Shown one piece after another: positions 59,762-64,000 of a stretch of DNA of 64,000 nucleotides. Each line of letters begins with the position of its first letter. Within the stretch, counting starts at the first letter, position 1. This DNA is from Chromobacterium sp. ATCC 53434 (GTDB taxonomy: Bacteria > Pseudomonadota > Gammaproteobacteria > Burkholderiales > Chromobacteriaceae): contig NZ_CP025429.1 in NCBI RefSeq assembly GCF_002848345.1, positions 4,216,001 to 4,280,000 of the forward strand, in the 5' to 3' direction. The notes beneath the pieces were generated by a model. The model saw nothing but the letters and a program-made list of their open reading frames with translations. It ran no database searches and had not been told where the DNA came from. Made by a program: the position numbers and the translations under genes.

Positions 59762-61546
59762 TCACTCCTGCAGCGTGCGGAACTTGGCCGGCAGCCTGTC
59801 GTAGGCTTCGCGGCTGATCCTGCGCAGCGGCTCCCAGGCCGGGTCCTGATCGCCCAGCGTCTCCAGGAATTGGCCGGCATAGGTCGGGAACGAGGCCAGC
59901 GTGGTGCGCAGCGTCTGTTCGGCCTTCGCTTGCTGGCCGGCCAGGATTTCCATCTGCGCGCGCTTCAGCATCACGTCCGGATACGGACGGAAGGCGGTCA
60001 GCTTGTCCTCCAGCGCCAGCTTCTGCCGCAGATTGTCGCGGTTGATCGGCAGATAGTCGTCCAGCGTGTACAGCGCGTGGTAGGCGAACAAGGGCTTGGT
60101 GTCGACGATCGCTATCAGGCGCTCGGTGCGCTTGGCGTCCTTCTGCGCGTTGCCGGTCGGCGTGTACAGATTGACCAGCTCCCAGAACATCGGCGTGGTG
60201 CTGATCGACAGCCAGCCCACCCATGCCAGCGCCGCCAGCAGCGGCAGCCGCAGCGGCCAGGCCGCGGTCTTTTCGTCGCGCGGCGCCATCGCGGCGAACA
60301 AGACCAGCATCGCCAGGAAATAGTAATACCACAGCGGGTATTCCAGCATGCTGTGGGTCAGCGTCACCGCCAGGCAGCCCAGCGCCAGCACGCCTTCCGG
60401 CTCGGCGCGGCGGCGGAAGAACGGCAGCAGCACCCAGACGAAGCCGCCCAACACCAGCACGGTGGCGACGCCGCCCATCTCGGCCAGCAGTTGCAGCACC
60501 AGATTGTGGGCATTGGTGAACAGGCCGCTGTTGTAGCCGGCGGCGGCGAATTGCGGCAGCTGCTGCAAACGCACGCTCTCGGCGGCGTACTGCGACCAGC
60601 CCACCCCCCACAGCGGGTGCGCCTGGAAGGTCATCCAGGCCTTGTGCATCTCGGTGAAGCGGCGCGCGCCCATATCGTCGCCGTTGGCGGCCAGCCGCGC
60701 GACGCCGGAGGCGTTCTCCACATCGGCGTGGGTCAGCAGCGACACCAGGTGGTTGACCAGCGGCAGCGCGAACTGGGCGGCCAGAACGACCGCGCAGACC
60801 GCCGACATCGCCGCCAGCAGCCGGCGCGAGGTCTCGTTGCGGTTGCGCCACCACCACAAGGCGGCCAGCGCCGCCATCGCCAACAGGTAGAGCAGCGTGG
60901 TGCGCGAACCGGCCCAGGCCAGCATCAGCGCCATCCACAAGGTCAGTGCCGTCAGCCAGCCTCGGCCCAGCCGGCCCACCGCGAACAGGTAGACGCCGGA
61001 GATCACCGACCACATCAGATAGTGGGCGTACTGATTGCGCTGGCCGATGTGGCCGAAGATGTTGGTGGTCGGATGCGAGCCGTCGTAGAACAGGCCCAGC
61101 ACCGGCGCCAGGCCGGTCAGCTGGGCGGCGCCTATCAGCGACTGCACCAGGCCGCCGACAATGATGGCGCGCGCCAGCCACACCGCGAACTCGCGCTCGC
61201 CGAAGGCGCTGCGCAGCGAGGCGGTCATCGAGGCCAGCAGCGCCAGCGCCAGCCAGCCCAGCGCGGTGGCGTAGCTCATGCCGGGGAACATCAGGCTGAC
61301 GAATTGCGGCTGCAGGCCCCAGATGGCCGCCAGCAGCAGGCACCACCAGCCGGCGCGCGGCATCGCGTCGAACAGGCGGCCGGTGGGCAGCAGCAGCGCG
61401 CCGGCTGCCAGCAGCAGCCAGATCACGTTGATCTCGCCGAACCACTGCGGCAGCGGCACGAAGTGTACGCGCGAGGCGAACGGCACGATGGCGATCAGGC
61501 ACACGGCCAGCAATGCCAGGCGTTCGGAAATTTTCTGAAAAGTCAT
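59762..61546 (-). CDS. pglL: PglL-type O-oligosaccharyltransferase (distal copy)
   Basis: 594 residues with about 12 membrane helices. The PglL/Wzy_C signature FGHIGQRNQYAHYL and the large periplasmic loop with WGVGWSQYA and FTNAHNLVLQLLAE are present; the histidine in NAHNL is conserved in PglL-type transferases. Such enzymes move lipid-linked glycans onto pilin or other exported proteins in the periplasm. It is the last gene of the pilin operon, 92 bp after its paralogue. An O-antigen ligase is a less likely alternative. Confidence 0.85.
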   Translation of the reverse strand: MTFQKISERLALLAVCLIAIVPFASRVHFVPLPQWFGEINVIWLLLAAGALLLPTGRLFDAMPRAGWWCLLLAAIWGLQPQFVSLMFPGMSYATALGWLALALLASMTASLRSAFGEREFAVWLARAIIVGGLVQSLIGAAQLTGLAPVLGLFYDGSHPTTNIFGHIGQRNQYAHYLMWSVISGVYLFAVGRLGRGWLTALTLWMALMLAWAGSRTTLLYLLAMAALAALWWWRNRNETSRRLLAAMSAVCAVVLAAQFALPLVNHLVSLLTHADVENASGVARLAANGDDMGARRFTEMHKAWMTFQAHPLWGVGWSQYAAESVRLQQLPQFAAAGYNSGLFTNAHNLVLQLLAEMGGVATVLVLGGFVWVLLPFFRRRAEPEGVLALGCLAVTLTHSMLEYPLWYYYFLAMLVLFAAMAPRDEKTAAWPLRLPLLAALAWVGWLSISTTPMFWELVNLYTPTGNAQKDAKRTERLIAIVDTKPLFAYHALYTLDDYLPINRDNLRQKLALEDKLTAFRPYPDVMLKRAQMEILAGQQAKAEQTLRTTLASFPTYAGQFLETLGDQDPAWEPLRRISREAYDRLPAKFRTLQE

Positions 61547-61638
61547 GGCGGATCAGATGTTGGAACGGCAAAGCCGGCAGCATACCGCATGCGCCGGCCG
61601 GACAAAACCCGTCAAGTGTTTCCAACGCTTACAAACGT

Positions 61639-63507
61639 TCAAAACAGCGGTTTTCTGGTGACCGGCGCGGCCACCGCCTCCACCGCCGCCAACCGCGCGC
61701 CGTCGGTATAGGCGCCGTGCCGCAGATAGATCGTCTTGACCCGCGCCGCCAGCTCCGCCAGCGGCCTCACCTCGGGCTCGTTCCAGGCCCGCAGGCTGGC
61801 CTCCAGCTTCATCACCTCGTCCGGGTAGTTGGCGATCGCCTGCTCCAGCGTGCGCCTGGCCGCTTCCTGCTGGCCAGCCAGCGCCTGGCACACGCTCAGC
61901 CGCTGCAGCACCGCGATATACGGCTGGTTCTCCGCCAGACTCTGGTAGAACGGCAGCACCACATCCAGGTGCCGGCGGCTGGGCAGCAGGTAATTGCCCA
62001 TCACCATCGCGCCGGCGTCCGCCCACAACGGATTGAGTTCCACCTTGGCGATGTAGTCGACGCGGCGGATATTCTCGGCCGCCGACTGGCTGGGACCGCT
62101 GTAGACCACCAGTTTCCAGAAGATGAAGGCCCCGCTGACGATGTGCAGCGCCATCAGCGCGCCGGCGCCGCCGCAGGCCAGCCGCAGCACGGCGGTGCGG
62201 GTCGGCAGCCGCCAGGTCGGCGCCGGCCCCAGCGTGCACACCGTCACCAGCATCGCCAGGAAGGGCAGATACCACAATGGGAACTCGAACATGCTGTGGA
62301 TCAGGATCATCATCGCGATCGCCAGCAGCAGCAGGTTTTCCGGGCTCTGCCGCCCGCGGCCGAAGAAGGGCAGCAAACAGACCAGCAGCCCCGCCACCGC
62401 GAGCAGCGCGCCGCTGAGGCCGGTCTCGGCCAATAGCTGGAAGATCAGATTGTGGCTCTGGGTGAACAACACCCCTTCCGGATACTTCGGCAGGCCGCCG
62501 TAGGCCTCCAGCCATACCGACTGCGCCGGGTAGCGCGCCAGGCCGACGCCGAACCACGGATGCTCGCCGAACACCATCCAGGCCTTGGTCCACTCGATGC
62601 GGCGCCGCGCGCCGAAGCCGGCGTCCAGCATCCGCTCAGAACCGCTCTGCGCGTGTATCGGCAGGCCCAGCCGGTTCAGCGCCCAGACGATCTCTTCATT
62701 GAACAGCTGCACCAGCGCCAGCACGATCATCGCCGCGATCAGCGCCCGCAGCATCCGCAGCAGCGTCTCGTCCCCGCCGCCGCGCCGCTGCCAGAACCAG
62801 GCCAGCAGGCACAGGCCCAGGCCATAGGCCAGCGGCAGCCGCGCGCCGGACCAGGTGAGGAACAACAGCTGGAACAGCACCAGCGCCGCGCAGAAGCCGG
62901 CGCGCAGCCGGCCGCGGCCGTACAGATAGCACGAGGCCACCACGCTCCAGCTCAAATACTGCGCGTATTGATTGCGCTGGCCGACATTGCCCATCACCTC
63001 GGTCGGCGCCAGCGCGTTGAACATCACCAGCCCCTCGCAGCGGCGCGCCAGGTCCAGCAGCTGTATGCCGCCCAACACGATCTGCAGGCAGCTGCCCAGG
63101 ATCAGGCAGGACGCCAGTATCTCGCAGACGCGTGTCAGATCCGGCCGGACGCGGTTGGCCAGAAACATGGCCAGCAGCAGCATCACCGCCAGACTGGCGA
63201 TGCCGAGAATGGCCGGCTGGTAATTCCGCAGCAGCAAGCCATTGCTCAGCGACAGCAGCATCAGCAGCGCGGCCAGCGCCGGCGCCGAGGCGGACAGCCG
63301 CACCGCGCCGCCGCCGCGGATCGCGAACAGACCGCCTACGCCGACCGCCAGCACCACGAAGGCATTGGTCCACCAGTCCTGCAGCGGCGTGAAGCGCAGG
63401 CAATTGAGAAAGGGAAAGACGAAACAGCAGCAAAAAAAGACGTATAGCGGGAAATCATTTAGGCCGGCCTTGCCGGCCGGCTGGGTTTGACTGTCCATCT
63501 GCGCCAT
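61639..63507 (-). CDS. pglL: PglL-type O-oligosaccharyltransferase (pilin-proximal copy)
   Basis: 622 residues, about 12 membrane helices. The same signatures occur in diverged form: GNVGQRNQYAQYL, FGVGLARYP and FTQSHNLIFQLLAE. It begins 57 bp downstream of the pilin stop. Closeness to pilin suggests that this copy glycosylates pilin, while the distal one may be general; Acinetobacter has such a pair (established case), but the assignment here is inference. The start at 63507 is chosen over an ATG three codons later without a clear ribosome-binding site. Confidence 0.83.
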   Translation of the reverse strand: MAQMDSQTQPAGKAGLNDFPLYVFFCCCFVFPFLNCLRFTPLQDWWTNAFVVLAVGVGGLFAIRGGGAVRLSASAPALAALLMLLSLSNGLLLRNYQPAILGIASLAVMLLLAMFLANRVRPDLTRVCEILASCLILGSCLQIVLGGIQLLDLARRCEGLVMFNALAPTEVMGNVGQRNQYAQYLSWSVVASCYLYGRGRLRAGFCAALVLFQLLFLTWSGARLPLAYGLGLCLLAWFWQRRGGGDETLLRMLRALIAAMIVLALVQLFNEEIVWALNRLGLPIHAQSGSERMLDAGFGARRRIEWTKAWMVFGEHPWFGVGLARYPAQSVWLEAYGGLPKYPEGVLFTQSHNLIFQLLAETGLSGALLAVAGLLVCLLPFFGRGRQSPENLLLLAIAMMILIHSMFEFPLWYLPFLAMLVTVCTLGPAPTWRLPTRTAVLRLACGGAGALMALHIVSGAFIFWKLVVYSGPSQSAAENIRRVDYIAKVELNPLWADAGAMVMGNYLLPSRRHLDVVLPFYQSLAENQPYIAVLQRLSVCQALAGQQEAARRTLEQAIANYPDEVMKLEASLRAWNEPEVRPLAELAARVKTIYLRHGAYTDGARLAAVEAVAAPVTRKPLF

Positions 63508-63564
63508 CCGCGATCGAATGGGGTGATTATACCCATGCGCCCGTCAAGCGGCGCGCGCCGGGGC

Positions 63565-64000
63565 CTACTGCCTGCAGGCGGTCGGCACCCAGTTGGCCTG
63601 CAACTGCGAGCCGGCGGCGATCGCCGTGGTGCCGGAACCGGTATAGGTGCAGGACCACGTCATCGTGCCGGACCCCGGCGTCGGCACCAGGTCCAGCAAT
63701 CCGCCGCTGGATACCGTGCTGTTGTAGGTGATCTGGATCACGCCGCTGGCCAGCACCGCCACCTGGCTGACGGCGTTGCCGGTGATAGACGCCGCGCTGG
63801 CCAGGCCGTAGGAGGTGTTGTACGGCGAAGTCCCGGTGCTGGCGTAGGCGTTCTTGCTCGAGTAGTACTCGCCGATGGCGGTCTTGGCGGCGTCGGCCAG
63901 CGCCAGGCCCTCGGTGACCCGCGCCCGCCTGACGTAGTCCTGATAGACCGGAATCGCCAGCGCGGCCAATATGCCGACGATGGCGACGACTATCATCAGT
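63565..64000 (-). CDS. Type IV pilin, 5' end outside the window
   Basis: The visible 145 residues begin in the hydrophobic N-terminal helix ([20 protein letters not shown]), so only the leader and first few mature residues are missing. [20 protein letters not shown] continues the helix. Two cysteines near the end (TWSCTY and PTACRQ) should form the C-terminal disulfide loop of type IVa pilins. Ser/Thr-rich segments ([15 protein letters not shown]) offer O-glycosylation sites. Followed by two PglL-type transferases. Confidence 0.93.
   Translation of the reverse strand, partial: LMIVVAIVGILAALAIPVYQDYVRRARVTEGLALADAAKTAIGEYYSSKNAYASTGTSPYNTSYGLASAASITGNAVSQVAVLASGVIQITYNSTVSSGGLLDLVPTPGSGTMTWSCTYTGSGTTAIAAGSQLQANWVPTACRQ

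Overview
The window is about 64 kb of GC-rich chromosome from a betaproteobacterium, most likely of the order Neisseriales and close to Chromobacterium. This rests on the unbroken order tRNA-Tyr/Gly/Thr - tuf - tRNA-Trp - secE - nusG - rplKA - rplJL - rpoBC - rpsLG - fusA - tuf - rpsJ - S10/spc/alpha genes - rplQ, a 1390-residue RpoB, the block rsmD / ftsY-ftsE-ftsX-rpoH, and PglL-type pilin glycosylation genes. The species call is inference; no 16S rRNA gene is present.

Layout. 1-4.7 kb: end of a diguanylate cyclase, aidB with an AraC/GyrI-type regulator, and an isolated hypX. 4.7-7.6 kb: an accessory island with a 267-bp MITE, a two-domain peptidoglycan hydrolase that looks like a secreted antibacterial effector, and a small exported protein that could be its immunity partner. 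7.6-16.6 kb: a divergent pseudouridine synthase, a cation/proton antiporter without its regulatory domain, miaB, a YCII protein, a HAD hydrolase, and the ybeZ-ybeY-corC-lnt group. 16.6-22.5 kb: two chemoreceptors with different Cache sensors, a MOSC protein and glutaminase. 22.5-54.6 kb: one continuous minus-strand superoperon for translation, transcription and Sec export, with two almost identical tuf genes, five tRNAs and a frameshifted infA. 54.7-59.7 kb: ferredoxin, rsmD, then ftsY-ftsE-ftsX and rpoH, with a CIRCE operator before rpoH. 59.7-64 kb: two PglL-type O-oligosaccharyltransferases behind a type IV pilin gene cut by the window edge.

How the genes connect. The superoperon couples ribosome synthesis, RNA polymerase (rpoA, rpoB, rpoC), elongation factors and the Sec channel (secY, secE). 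Recognisable promoters precede tRNA-Tyr, rplK, rpsL and, less certainly, rplC. Hairpins lie at several gene-group borders. ftsY delivers membrane proteins to the SecYEG channel, FtsEX acts in division, and rpoH appears to be tied to a second heat-shock regulator, HrcA.

The most interesting points are the candidate effector/immunity pair, the MITE whose target duplication coincides with the effector's stop codon, the disrupted infA, the extra tRNA-Thr between rplA and rplJ, CIRCE at rpoH, and the tandem pilin glycosyltransferases. All calls come from reading the sequence; no database search was run.
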